Positions 53,638 through 64,000 of a stretch of 64,000 nt of DNA are shown here, piece after piece. Below the pieces are notes generated by a model, which had not been told where the DNA came from, made no database searches, and saw only the letters and a program-made list of their open reading frames with translations. The first letter of the stretch is position 1. The number at the start of each line of letters is the position of its first letter. Source of the DNA: Longimonas halophila (GTDB lineage: Bacteria; Bacteroidota; Rhodothermia; Rhodothermales; Salinibacteraceae); assembly GCF_002554705.1 (NCBI RefSeq), contig NZ_PDEP01000009.1, positions 106,601-170,600 of the forward strand. The letters are read 5' to 3'. Made by a program: the position numbers and the translations under genes.

Positions 53638-54900
53638 CTACCCCGTTTTTGCATTTTGATTATCAATGCGGATAGATACCGTAGTGCCTACCCCACGGGT
53701 GCTGTCGACAGTTACAGAGGCCCCGATCATCGTAGCACGCTCTTTGAGTCCAATGAGTCCGAGCCCGTTGGAGTCTGACGCAGCGTTCGATTGGGAAGCG
53801 ACATGACTATCTGTATCAAAACCACAGCCGTCATCCGAAATGATCAAGCAAACAGTTTGACCTTTTTTCCAGGCTCGTACATCAATCGAGGTTGCATTGG
53901 CATGATGAATCGCATTTGTGACCGCTTCTTGTCCCATGCGATACAACGCCAGGCGCTTCGTATCGGATACGTCAAACAAGTCTTCAGGCCCCTCTACATG
54001 TATGGATGGAGTCTCCTTCTGTTGAGACGACCCCGACAGATCCAGGAGTCGCTGTGCGTGAGAGTCCAACGCTGCGACAAGTCCAAACCGTTCAAGGCTG
54101 GCCGGATGAAGCCCTTCGCTGATAGCACGCAGCTCACGGGCTACGTCCATAAGATCGGTGCTCAAGATAGAAGATGTATCGGCTGGGGGGCGGCTTTCTC
54201 CATCCCCCTGCGCTGTTGTCCGGGTCTGCTGAGACATAGACATTCCAACCACCTGCAGATGTAAACCGTGCAGTGCCTGCACCGGGCCATCATGGATTTC
54301 GCGGGCCAGTCGGCGGCGCTCTCGTTCTTCGCCTTCTTGCAGCGCCTGATAGCGCATGCGTAGGGCCTGCTGATCGTGTCGACTTCTGCGCAAACGCACG
54401 CCTAACCAAGTTGACAGTCCAACGAGCAGCATAAAGCTGGTGCCTATGCCTCCTAAAAGAAGCAGATCGTAGCGCTGGATCAGACTCAAGTGCAGGGCGC
54501 GGTCTTCCAGACCTACATTGAGCTGACTTGGGGTCATTTGAGATTCAAAAAGACGAACGTTAATACGTTCGTTAACCAATTCAAAGAGAGAGACAGGTAT
54601 CATGATTGAAGTCTCCCCCGAACGTCCAGCGCTAAGCATGACTGTACTATCGGAGCGCACCTGAAAGTGGTAGATCTGATCTGTCGTTCCGCTATAGGTG
54701 TGCCCCTCGCTGAGGATGCGGATGTCTTCGGGAGAGGGGGGAGATGACGGAGCGTTTTGGGAAGTGGCATTAGCCCAGTTTGGAAAGAAGATACCCGCCA
54801 CTATCAGACAACATGCAGCAAGGTGAAATGCAACGCTACCCCACCGGCATATGAAGGGAGGGTTAGAGTTCGGAGAGATGCAACAAGGAGGACAAGTCAT
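53638..54900 (-). CDS. NarX/DegS-type sensor histidine kinase
   Basis: The protein has 420 residues. A hydrophobic N-terminal segment (about 20-42) and a second (about 148-168, LLLLGGIGTSFMLLVGLSTW) bracket a periplasmic region of about 105 residues. The HisKA_3 box has the acceptor His in LAREIHDGPVQALHGLHLQV. The HATPase domain shows AVTNAIHHANATS, ISDDGCGFD and GLGLIGLKERA. It would phosphorylate the NarL-type regulator downstream. Confidence 0.93.
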   Translation of the reverse strand: MTCPPCCISPNSNPPFICRWGSVAFHLAACCLIVAGIFFPNWANATSQNAPSSPPSPEDIRILSEGHTYSGTTDQIYHFQVRSDSTVMLSAGRSGETSIMIPVSLFELVNERINVRLFESQMTPSQLNVGLEDRALHLSLIQRYDLLLLGGIGTSFMLLVGLSTWLGVRLRRSRHDQQALRMRYQALQEGEERERRRLAREIHDGPVQALHGLHLQVVGMSMSQQTRTTAQGDGESRPPADTSSILSTDLMDVARELRAISEGLHPASLERFGLVAALDSHAQRLLDLSGSSQQKETPSIHVEGPEDLFDVSDTKRLALYRMGQEAVTNAIHHANATSIDVRAWKKGQTVCLIISDDGCGFDTDSHVASQSNAASDSNGLGLIGLKERATMIGASVTVDSTRGVGTTVSIRIDNQNAKTG

Positions 54901-55436
54901 TGCGAAGGTTTTGTCTGAGCGTACGCGACATCGTCAGTGTGGTAAAAAGCAAAAGAGTGAAAAGGGTAATGGTGTAGTACGTAGTCCTCCCGGAGACTCA
55001 ATCCACGGTCGTGTTGGATTAGAGAAACATGGGAAGACCGATACGCGCGGTGGACAACAGAAGATGCAACACAAGATATCAAAGACGCAGCTCAATCCCT
55101 ATATTGGCACTGGAGCACATGGGTTCGCGGAGTTCATGCGCTTGAGCTCCGAAGTAGTGTAAAGGTGATGCGCAATGTTCTGGATGCGTGGTGCCTTTTT
55201 GGAATGAAGAGATTGAGACAGGGCCAGACCCATGCCGATGCTGCGCTCGATGAATTCGCGTGCTTACCCACAGCACACACTGCCAAAAACGATCTCAAAA
55301 AAACATCTGTGCACTTCGGTCGGCTGTCGTTGGTTCGCGTGTCGTTGAACAGCAATGTGGTGCTACTACAGATGCGGCTATTTCCCGCACCTTGCGAGAC
55401 TCGCGCTCGCCTGCAAACCAACCCCCAAACAGATTC
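54901..55436. other. 536-base region without a supported gene
   Basis: Short frames on both strands (for example 54851-55162 plus, 55134-55421 minus) have no signal peptide, domain or codon pattern that supports translation. No strong hairpin or repeat was noticed. It probably carries the promoter of the two-component operon and trailing sequence of the SerA-like gene. Confidence 0.5.
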
Positions 55437-56789
55437 TTAGTGCGACCCGTTCACCTTGAACTGGCGGATGGACCGAATCGCGTGCGGGTCGCCCGAGAGG
55501 TCAACGGCGCGCTCCACCAGGTCGTCGAGTTGGGCATCGGATAGCGGCTCGTTGAGCGCGTTTACGTCGTAGGCAATGCCGTATTCGGGGAAGTCGCAGT
55601 GATTCGAGTTGAGGTTGCTGGCACCGGCTTCGTACACCGAGTCGTCGATCGCCTTCTTGGTGCCGCGCACATCGCTGTGCACCACCGAGAGCGCCCAGTA
55701 CGGCGTTTCGACGCGCGCGCCAATGGTTTCCTTTGGAGCAAACACCGTGTCGCGCACCGTGGCGTGCTCGTTGAACATGCGCGTGGTGGTGGCAATGCGC
55801 GAGGCAATGCGCGGCTGCGCCTCCTGCGTAGCAGCGCCGATGTGCGGCGTGGTCACGACCTCCCCGATATCGGCATACGGGTTCAGCCAGTCCTCATTGC
55901 TGCTGCCTGGCTCTTCCGGAAACACATCGATGGCCGCAGCGCGCACATGGCCTTCTGATACGGCTCGCTTCAGATCGTCGGGGTCGTATAGGAAGCCGCG
56001 TGCTGCGTTGATGAATCCGCGCGGACTGTTCTCGCCGCGCTCGGACGCCAGTTTCTTGAAGTGGTTGTACGTGATGAGCCCTTGGTTGGAGCGCCCCCGT
56101 GGGTCTTCAGCCGACACATGCAGCGTCACGAAGTCGGCGGCGGCAAAGGCCTCGTCAATGCTGTTGCAGGCCGTCCACCCCAGCGTTTCGCCCACTTCGC
56201 GGGCCACCTCCGAGGCGTCGTAGAAGCAGATGTCCATCCCAAACCGATCGGCGAGCTTCGCCACCTGCTTGCCGATGTTGCCCAGCCCAATAATCGAGAG
56301 GGTTTTGCCGAGTAATTCGTAGCGGCGCGTGCTCGACTTTGTCCACAGGTGCTGGCGTCCGGCTTCGTTGGCGGTAAAGATGCGGCGCGCGATGCCGATC
56401 ATCTCGCCGAACACCATCTCCACGACCGAGCGTCCGTTGCTTACAGGGTCGTTCATAACAAGCACCCCGGCTTCGGCGCAGGCTTCCTTATCCACCGTAT
56501 CGTCGCCGATGCAGCAGAGCATGATAGCCGCCAGGTTGGGAGAGGCTACAAGCACCTCCTCGGTCACCGGGAACTTGCTGCGTTTGTAGAGCAGGTCATG
56601 CTGCCCGTCTTTAAGCCGCTCGATGACCGCGTCAACATCCGACGTTTCTTCGTGGGGTACGCGCTCGGGCGTGATGCCCTGTTCACGCAGGTAATCGTCG
56701 AGCGAAGGGTCGGGATGCTCCAGGATGATTGCGTTCTGGAAGCGGTCGTTCAGGAAGCGTGGGCGAACCAACGTAGGCGACTCTTGCAT
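55437..56789 (-). CDS. D-3-phosphoglycerate dehydrogenase-like NAD-dependent 2-hydroxyacid dehydrogenase
   Basis: The protein has 450 residues from the ATG at 56789 (MQESPTLVRPRFLNDRF). The NAD domain has SIIGLGNIGKQVAKLADRFG. Catalytic residues are visible: Arg in FINAARG, Glu in FPEEPG, and His in TPHIGAATQEAQ. A C-terminal region (about 375-450; ALSVVHSDVRGTKKAIDDSV) looks like a degenerate ACT domain. SerA makes phosphohydroxypyruvate for serine synthesis, and this sequence fits that family. Serine pathway partners are not nearby, so another 2-hydroxyacid substrate cannot be excluded. Confidence 0.85.
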   Translation of the reverse strand: MQESPTLVRPRFLNDRFQNAIILEHPDPSLDDYLREQGITPERVPHEETSDVDAVIERLKDGQHDLLYKRSKFPVTEEVLVASPNLAAIMLCCIGDDTVDKEACAEAGVLVMNDPVSNGRSVVEMVFGEMIGIARRIFTANEAGRQHLWTKSSTRRYELLGKTLSIIGLGNIGKQVAKLADRFGMDICFYDASEVAREVGETLGWTACNSIDEAFAAADFVTLHVSAEDPRGRSNQGLITYNHFKKLASERGENSPRGFINAARGFLYDPDDLKRAVSEGHVRAAAIDVFPEEPGSSNEDWLNPYADIGEVVTTPHIGAATQEAQPRIASRIATTTRMFNEHATVRDTVFAPKETIGARVETPYWALSVVHSDVRGTKKAIDDSVYEAGASNLNSNHCDFPEYGIAYDVNALNEPLSDAQLDDLVERAVDLSGDPHAIRSIRQFKVNGSH

Positions 56790-56929
56790 GGGCGGGCAGC
56801 AGGCAGTCAAATCAGAAAAATCGAAACGTACGGAGGCCAAGGGTGGACGAGACATCCAGCCATAACCACCGATTCAATGCGTAGCATGGGGCAGAAAGGT
56901 CCGCATCCCCCCAAATATATTTTCCGATG

Positions 56930-57012
56930 TTGTGAAGTATTTCATGGAAGCGGTTCCGGTGCGAATCCCCGCAACATACGCGGTGGCGCACAGGTAGGCT
57001 ACGCTGACGCCC
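56930..57012 (+). promoter_or_regulatory. Candidate cobalamin riboswitch-like leader of metH
   Basis: Within the 251-base gap before metH, GGAA (56946-56949), CCGGTGCGAATCC (56956-56968) and CCCGCAACATACGCGG (56968-56983) occur in the order and spacing of the cobalamin riboswitch core (GGGAA, GGTG..AATCC, CCCGCAACTG..GCGG). GCGG (56950-56953) can pair with CCGC (56968-56971) as P4 would. GGCG (56985-56988) and CGCC (57008-57011) bracket the 3' part. The canonical B12-box and the long peripheral arms are missing, so this would be a short variant. The downstream gene encodes B12-dependent MetH, which fits the ligand. Confidence 0.5.
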
Positions 57013-57040
57013 CCTCTGTTCATGTACGCTTTGGCTTCTT

Positions 57041-60802
<3,762 letters not shown>

Positions 60803-60893
60803 GTTCAGAGCGGGCGAACAGAAAGAAACTGTGTAACGCCACGCCTGATTATAAGGAGTAGCACGTTGTAATGACGCTCCATGATAAACCGCT

Positions 60894-61139
60894 ATGCCTA
60901 CATCCACCCTGACGCGTGAAGGGTACGCGACTATTCCTCCATCTATTCGTGAAGCGCTCGACCTGCAACCGGGCGACCAAGTCGAGTTCGTGGTCGATGG
61001 GGATCGCGTTCTGCTGCGCCACGCTGAAACTGACCTCAAAGAACTGGATGGTTTTCTCGACCACTCAGGCGATGAGGCAGTATCCGTTGATGCGATGAAC
61101 GATGCGATTAGAAGGCGCGCTTGCTCTGACAGCCTGTGA
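60894..61139 (+). CDS. AbrB/MazE-type antitoxin (VapB-like)
   Basis: The protein has 81 residues. The N-terminal swapped-hairpin (SpoVT/AbrB) DNA-binding fold is recognisable as STLTREGYATIPPSIREALD, then GDQVEFVVDGDRVLL. The C-terminal part (about 45-81) is the toxin-binding tail. Such antitoxins neutralise the PIN toxin encoded directly after them and repress the operon. The following vapC-like gene is broken, so this antitoxin is probably an orphan here. Confidence 0.87.
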   Translation: MPTSTLTREGYATIPPSIREALDLQPGDQVEFVVDGDRVLLRHAETDLKELDGFLDHSGDEAVSVDAMNDAIRRRACSDSL

Positions 61140-61151
61140 GGACAAAACAAA

Positions 61152-61391
61152 ATGATTGGTCTGGACACAAATGTGATTGTCCGATACCTAACGCGTGACA
61201 ATCCCGATCAGTATCATGCTGCTAAAGCATTGATGGAATCGCAGTGCACACGGGAGCAGCCAGGGTACGTCACGGTCATAGTGCTCTGTGGGCTTGTCTG
61301 AGTGCTGCGTGGCGCATACGACGTGAGAAAGGAAGACATTGTTAGGACGCTCACCAAGATGCAAGTAGTCTTGATGCTTGGAATGCATTAG
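61152..61391 (+). pseudogene. Decayed PIN-domain toxin (VapC-like)
   Basis: The frame from the ATG at 61152 encodes MIGLDTNVIVRYLTRDNPDQ, the N-terminal PIN motif with the first catalytic Asp, but stops at TGA 61299-61301 after 49 codons. The same frame continues with PIN-like sequence (VLRGAYDVRKEDIVRTLTKM) to TAG 61389-61391, where the family is usually about 130 residues. In the segment VTVIVLCGLV the expected catalytic Glu of LCELVW is Gly and the Trp is the stop. A single-base G-to-A change would explain the TGA. RNase activity is therefore lost unless the protein is recoded. Confidence 0.85.
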
Positions 61392-61455
61392 ATTGAAGCA
61401 AATACATCACGCCTCTGCATCCCCCAAATACACCGACAAGACCCACTGAAGCGAT

Positions 61456-62319
61456 ATGGCTACCAGCCAGCCTCCTTCCACCCTCGTCATTGGCGCGACC
61501 GGAACCGTCGGAAGCGCTGTCACGCAGCAGTTGGCCGCACAGGAGCAGCCCGTGCGTGCCGCCACGCGACGCCCCGACGCGTACGACGCGCCCAGTTCGC
61601 ACGTCCACGCTACCGCGTTCGAGTATACCGACGCCTCGACCTACGCGCCCGCTCTGGACGGCGTGGCCCGGGTCTTTATGCTTGCTCCGCCCGATATGCA
61701 GGCGTACGATCACCTCGTTCCGTTTCTGGATGCCGTGGCTGAAGCCGGCGTTGAACAGGTCGTCCTCATGACCGCGATGGGTGTGGAGCACGCCCCGCCC
61801 GAGGTGCCGCTGCGTCAGGCCGAACTGCACCTGCAAGAGCTCAACGTGGCCGCCACCATCGTGCGACCCGGCTGGTTCATGCAGAACTTCCTGACGTACT
61901 GGCGCGGCATGATCGAGTCCAGTGGCATGATGCGTCTGCCTGCAGGTAGTGCCGCCACGAGCTTTGTGGATGCGCGGGATATTGCCGCCGTTTCAGTGGC
62001 AGCGCTCACCGAAGACGGCCATGCCGGAGCCGCCTACACGATCACCGGCCCCGAGGCGCTCACCTACCACGAAGCCGCGGATGTGCTCTCCGAAGCCTGG
62101 AGTCGCGACATCCGCTACGAGCCGGTGAGTGACGAAATCGCCCTCGATCTCTTCACCAGCGCCGGACTCGACGCCGACTACGCCGAGATGCTCGTGGGGC
62201 TGTTTCAGGGCGTGCGGGCCGGGCAGGCCGCCGCTGTCTCCCCTGATGTGAAGCAGGTCACCGGCCAGCCGCCGCGCTCGTTCCACCAGTTCGCCGCCGA
62301 CACCGCCGGTGCATGGTAG
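61456..62319 (+). CDS. NmrA-like NAD(P)-binding reductase (atypical SDR)
   Basis: The protein has 287 residues. The Rossmann motif is VIGATGTVGSAVTQQLA (residues about 12-28). Further NmrA-family parts are AATRRPDAYDAP, ARVFMLAPPDM, HLVPFLDAVAEAGVEQVVL, and TIVRPGWFMQNFLTYW. The C-terminal substrate region has AYTITGPEALTYHEAADVLS. The relatives (quinone oxidoreductase 2 and flavin/nucleotide-sensing reductases) lack the YxxxK pair, as here. The function is uncertain. Positions 61981-62123 recur identically at 63858-64000. Confidence 0.88.
   Translation: MATSQPPSTLVIGATGTVGSAVTQQLAAQEQPVRAATRRPDAYDAPSSHVHATAFEYTDASTYAPALDGVARVFMLAPPDMQAYDHLVPFLDAVAEAGVEQVVLMTAMGVEHAPPEVPLRQAELHLQELNVAATIVRPGWFMQNFLTYWRGMIESSGMMRLPAGSAATSFVDARDIAAVSVAALTEDGHAGAAYTITGPEALTYHEAADVLSEAWSRDIRYEPVSDEIALDLFTSAGLDADYAEMLVGLFQGVRAGQAAAVSPDVKQVTGQPPRSFHQFAADTAGAW
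61981..62123 (+). repeat. 143-base direct repeat, copy 1 (inside the NmrA-like gene)
   Basis: The 143 bases from ATTGCCGCCGTTTCAG onward are identical to 63858-64000. The copies are in the same orientation and 1877 bases apart. The upstream part of the two homologous segments is diverged. Confidence 0.95.
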
Positions 62320-62418
62320 CGGTGTAGCGCAGGACGTTTTGCACAGGGAGAGCTGCAGCAGTTGTGAACGCCCGGTACGCCGCCATGTCAACTTGCCAAA
62401 CAGTTGTTGAAGTTGATA

Positions 62419-63009
62419 ATGTCATCATCCACCAGGTTCGAGGGGTTCAGAACAGTACTGACCGATCTTGTCCCTTCCCTATCCGAGGACGAATGGGCAG
62501 CTGTTGAGCGCGGCGTAACTCCGGCTCGCCTGTCTGCAGGTGAACCGCTCGTCAACGAGGGCCAAGCGTGTCGCCGCGTTGCTTATATTCGTCAGGGAGC
62601 ATTCGTGTATTTCACCCTCCGAGACGGGCATAAGAACGTCACGGGCTTTGACTTTGAAGGGGACATTGCAGGCGACCTGCAGAGCTTCTTCGAGGCCCGT
62701 CCTGCGGCAAAGAACGTGGTTGCGCTCGAAGACAGCGACGTGCTGATGCTCACACAGCAGCAGTTCAAGACGCTGGTCGACGGGAATCCGGCCTTCAAGC
62801 ACATTCGCTTGGCAATGGCGGAGCGTCTTTTTGAAGGCGCTCAATCACGTGCTGTGGAAATGCAAACGTATTCAGCTGAGGAGCGGTATCGTCGGCTTCT
62901 TCAACGGAGTCCTCATGTAATTCAGCGCGTTCCACTCTATTTGATTGCCTCGTATATTGGAATTACTCCAGAGGCGCTGAGCCGTATTCGGAGTCGAATT
63001 GCACGTTGA
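62419..63009 (+). CDS. Crp/Fnr-family transcriptional regulator
   Basis: The protein has 196 residues from the ATG at 62419; an in-frame TTG five codons upstream is possible. The N-terminal cyclic-nucleotide-binding-type barrel (about 10-125) has GEPLVNEGQACRRVAYIRQG and GDIAGDLQSFF. A connecting helix leads to the winged HTH (YLIASYIGITPEALSRIRSR). No Cys cluster typical of FNR is present, so the sensed signal is unknown. It lies between the two copies of the NmrA-like gene and may control one of them. Confidence 0.92.
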   Translation: MSSSTRFEGFRTVLTDLVPSLSEDEWAAVERGVTPARLSAGEPLVNEGQACRRVAYIRQGAFVYFTLRDGHKNVTGFDFEGDIAGDLQSFFEARPAAKNVVALEDSDVLMLTQQQFKTLVDGNPAFKHIRLAMAERLFEGAQSRAVEMQTYSAEERYRRLLQRSPHVIQRVPLYLIASYIGITPEALSRIRSRIAR

Positions 63010-63032
63010 GCATCCTCCCTGAGCAGGTGGGA

Positions 63033-63662
63033 TCAGAACGTGTAAGTTAGCGAAACATTGGGAAATACGCCGAGGTCATGGGCGTTGTGCACTTGCTGGT
63101 TCCCCTCGGAGTCAACGAATGCCTGTTGATCGTCTTTGATCGTAGTGGTCACGTTGGGCCAAAAGCGAACGGTGAGGTCAAAACCAAGACCGTTATAGAC
63201 CGGCTGATGATAATTGAGAGCTGGTCCTATCGAAAAGGTGGTGTACGCAAATGATGCGCTTCCGGGCGGCGTTACGCGGTAGCGATGAGCCTTGAACTCA
63301 ACGCGGAGATCGAACCGCCACGGGAGACGATAGCCAAGGCCGAAGCCCGTTGTCCATGGACTGTCCAAGTCAAGGTCCTGGGCGCGTTCAGCATCTGTTC
63401 GCCCGACGCGATCATAGCTCAGCCACATCCCGTGCGAGTACTCAACCACCCACCGATCGGTCTTGTATGAGGCAGCAATGTTTGCTCCGCTAAGCAGCAG
63501 GGGTTGCGATAAACCAGCCTTGAGGGCCAAACTCCCACTTGTGAGCGACGCCCCCATCTGTTCAGTTTTATCAGAAGCAGCGCCACGCTGGGCTGTTGCT
63601 GTTGAAATGACAGTTACAATCAGAAAGCAGGTGCAGATACTGAAACGGAGTAGACTTCGCAT
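63033..63662 (-). CDS. Outer-membrane beta-barrel protein
   Basis: The protein has 209 residues from the ATG at 63662, where the signal peptide (FSICTCFLIVTVISTATAQ) begins properly; an upstream ATG at 63698 is possible. The mature part has alternating amphipathic strands (SLALKAGLSQPLLLSGANIA, WVVEYSHGMWLSY, FGLGYRLPWRFDLRVEFKAH) and the C-terminal aromatic end NVSLTYTF, the outer-membrane sorting pattern. It resembles small Bacteroidetes outer-membrane barrels. It is convergent with the Crp/Fnr gene (23 bases). Confidence 0.82.
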   Translation of the reverse strand: MRSLLRFSICTCFLIVTVISTATAQRGAASDKTEQMGASLTSGSLALKAGLSQPLLLSGANIAASYKTDRWVVEYSHGMWLSYDRVGRTDAERAQDLDLDSPWTTGFGLGYRLPWRFDLRVEFKAHRYRVTPPGSASFAYTTFSIGPALNYHQPVYNGLGFDLTVRFWPNVTTTIKDDQQAFVDSEGNQQVHNAHDLGVFPNVSLTYTF

Positions 63663-63752
63663 AGCTTGTGCCGTGCATTTGTTAAGAGTACGCGTCATCC
63701 TCCAGAGTAGCACGGCAGCATCTGGATGTCATTGATCCGGATCAAGAAGTGA

Positions 63753-64000
63753 TTGCAACTGCGCAAAACATCAGCGCGGCGCGGCCTAATTGAGTCCGAC
63801 GGTACGATGCGCTTGCCCGCAGGTAATGCCGCCACGGGTTTTGTGGATGCACGGGACATTGCCGCCGTTTCAGTGGCAGCGCTCACCGAAGACGGCCATG
63901 CCGGAGCCGCCTACACGATCACCGGCCCCGAGGCGCTCACCTACCACGAAGCCGCGGATGTGCTCTCCGAAGCCTGGAGTCGCGACATCCGCTACGAGCC
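63753..64000 (+). pseudogene. 5'-truncated second copy of the NmrA-like reductase gene, cut by window edge
   Basis: The frame reads from the TTG at 63753, after TGA 63750-63752, with homology to about residue 140 onward of the gene at 61456-62319 (GLIESDGTMRLPAGNAATGFV and following). Nothing equivalent to the first half of the gene occurs upstream. The block 63858-64000 is identical to 61981-62123. The remaining 3' part lies outside the window. It is probably an inactive fragment from a partial duplication. Confidence 0.8.
63858..64000 (+). repeat. 143-base direct repeat, copy 2 (runs off the window)
   Basis: It is identical to 61981-62123 base for base as far as the window allows, so the true repeat is probably longer. 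Confidence 0.95.

Noticed and set aside
54851..55162. Plus-strand frame of 103 codons in the gap after the NarX-type kinase gene
   Set aside because: The composition is Lys/Gly/Gln-rich and unlike the acidic proteome of the window; part lies opposite the kinase gene start.

Overview
The window looks like part of the chromosome of a halophilic member of the Bacteroidetes/Rhodothermota lineage (Salinibacter/Salisaeta-like). The evidence is indirect. The proteins are rich in Asp/Glu even in housekeeping enzymes such as MetH, CysNC and PstS. There is a type IX secretion (PorU/C25)-type protein at the left edge. Shine-Dalgarno sequences are weak or absent, and GTG/TTG starts are frequent. No rRNA, tRNA, CRISPR array, prophage or intact transposase gene was seen.

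Layout. (1) 1-7452, minus strand: a glycan-assembly operon encoding the steps of a bacillosamine-type (diacetamido-sugar) pathway (PglE-, PglC-, PglD- and PglF-like) with two GT4 glycosyltransferases. It runs towards a truncated PorU/gingipain-like gene. (2) 8166-14684, plus strand: ugd, UDP-xylose synthase, cysD, a cysN-cysC fusion and an SfnG-like flavin monooxygenase, i.e. UDP-glucuronate, UDP-xylose and PAPS supply. (3) 14757-24135: a lipoprotein, an OmpR-type two-component pair, alanine racemase, small conserved proteins, a LysM/RlpA-like protein, HtpX and a MATE exporter. (4) 24384-29934: a complete phosphate regulon, phoB-pstS-pstC-pstA-pstB-phoU. (5) 29952-40454: TesB, AnmK, then a second polysaccharide block (SLBB protein, Wzc-like tyrosine autokinase, two GT4 enzymes), a second phoU paralogue whose stop codon abuts a 185-bp MITE-like element, and a GT1/GT28-like protein. 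(6) 40591-48951: MFS transporter, a disulfide reductase-like flavoprotein, lipoproteins, inositol monophosphatase, FabI, HAD phosphatase, L,D-transpeptidase and a TonB-C lipoprotein. (7) 49089-56789: a small membrane protein, a cupin, a GAF histidine kinase, a lipoprotein, a NarL/NarX-type two-component pair and a SerA-like dehydrogenase, interrupted by palindrome-rich gene-less DNA. (8) 56930-60802: a probable cobalamin-riboswitch-like leader and metH. (9) 60894-64000: accessory DNA with a VapB-like antitoxin, its decayed VapC partner, an NmrA-like reductase, a Crp/Fnr regulator, an outer-membrane barrel, and a 5'-truncated second copy of the NmrA-like gene with 143 identical bases running off the window.

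Much of the window serves the cell surface. Nucleotide-sugar synthesis, phosphoglycosyl transfer, chain-length control by a tyrosine autokinase, peptidoglycan recycling and cross-linking, and two-component sensing are all present. The adjacency of UDP-GlcA/UDP-Xyl genes to the PAPS-forming CysD/CysNC suggests, as inference, a sulfated acidic exopolysaccharide. The adjacency of a diacetamido-sugar cassette to a PorU-like gene suggests a glycan used for anchoring secreted proteins. No single completely novel system was proven. The most interesting items are the glycan/PorU linkage, the metH leader RNA, the alternative-hairpin RNA candidate upstream of ugd, the MITE at the phoU stop codon, and the recent NmrA partial duplication.
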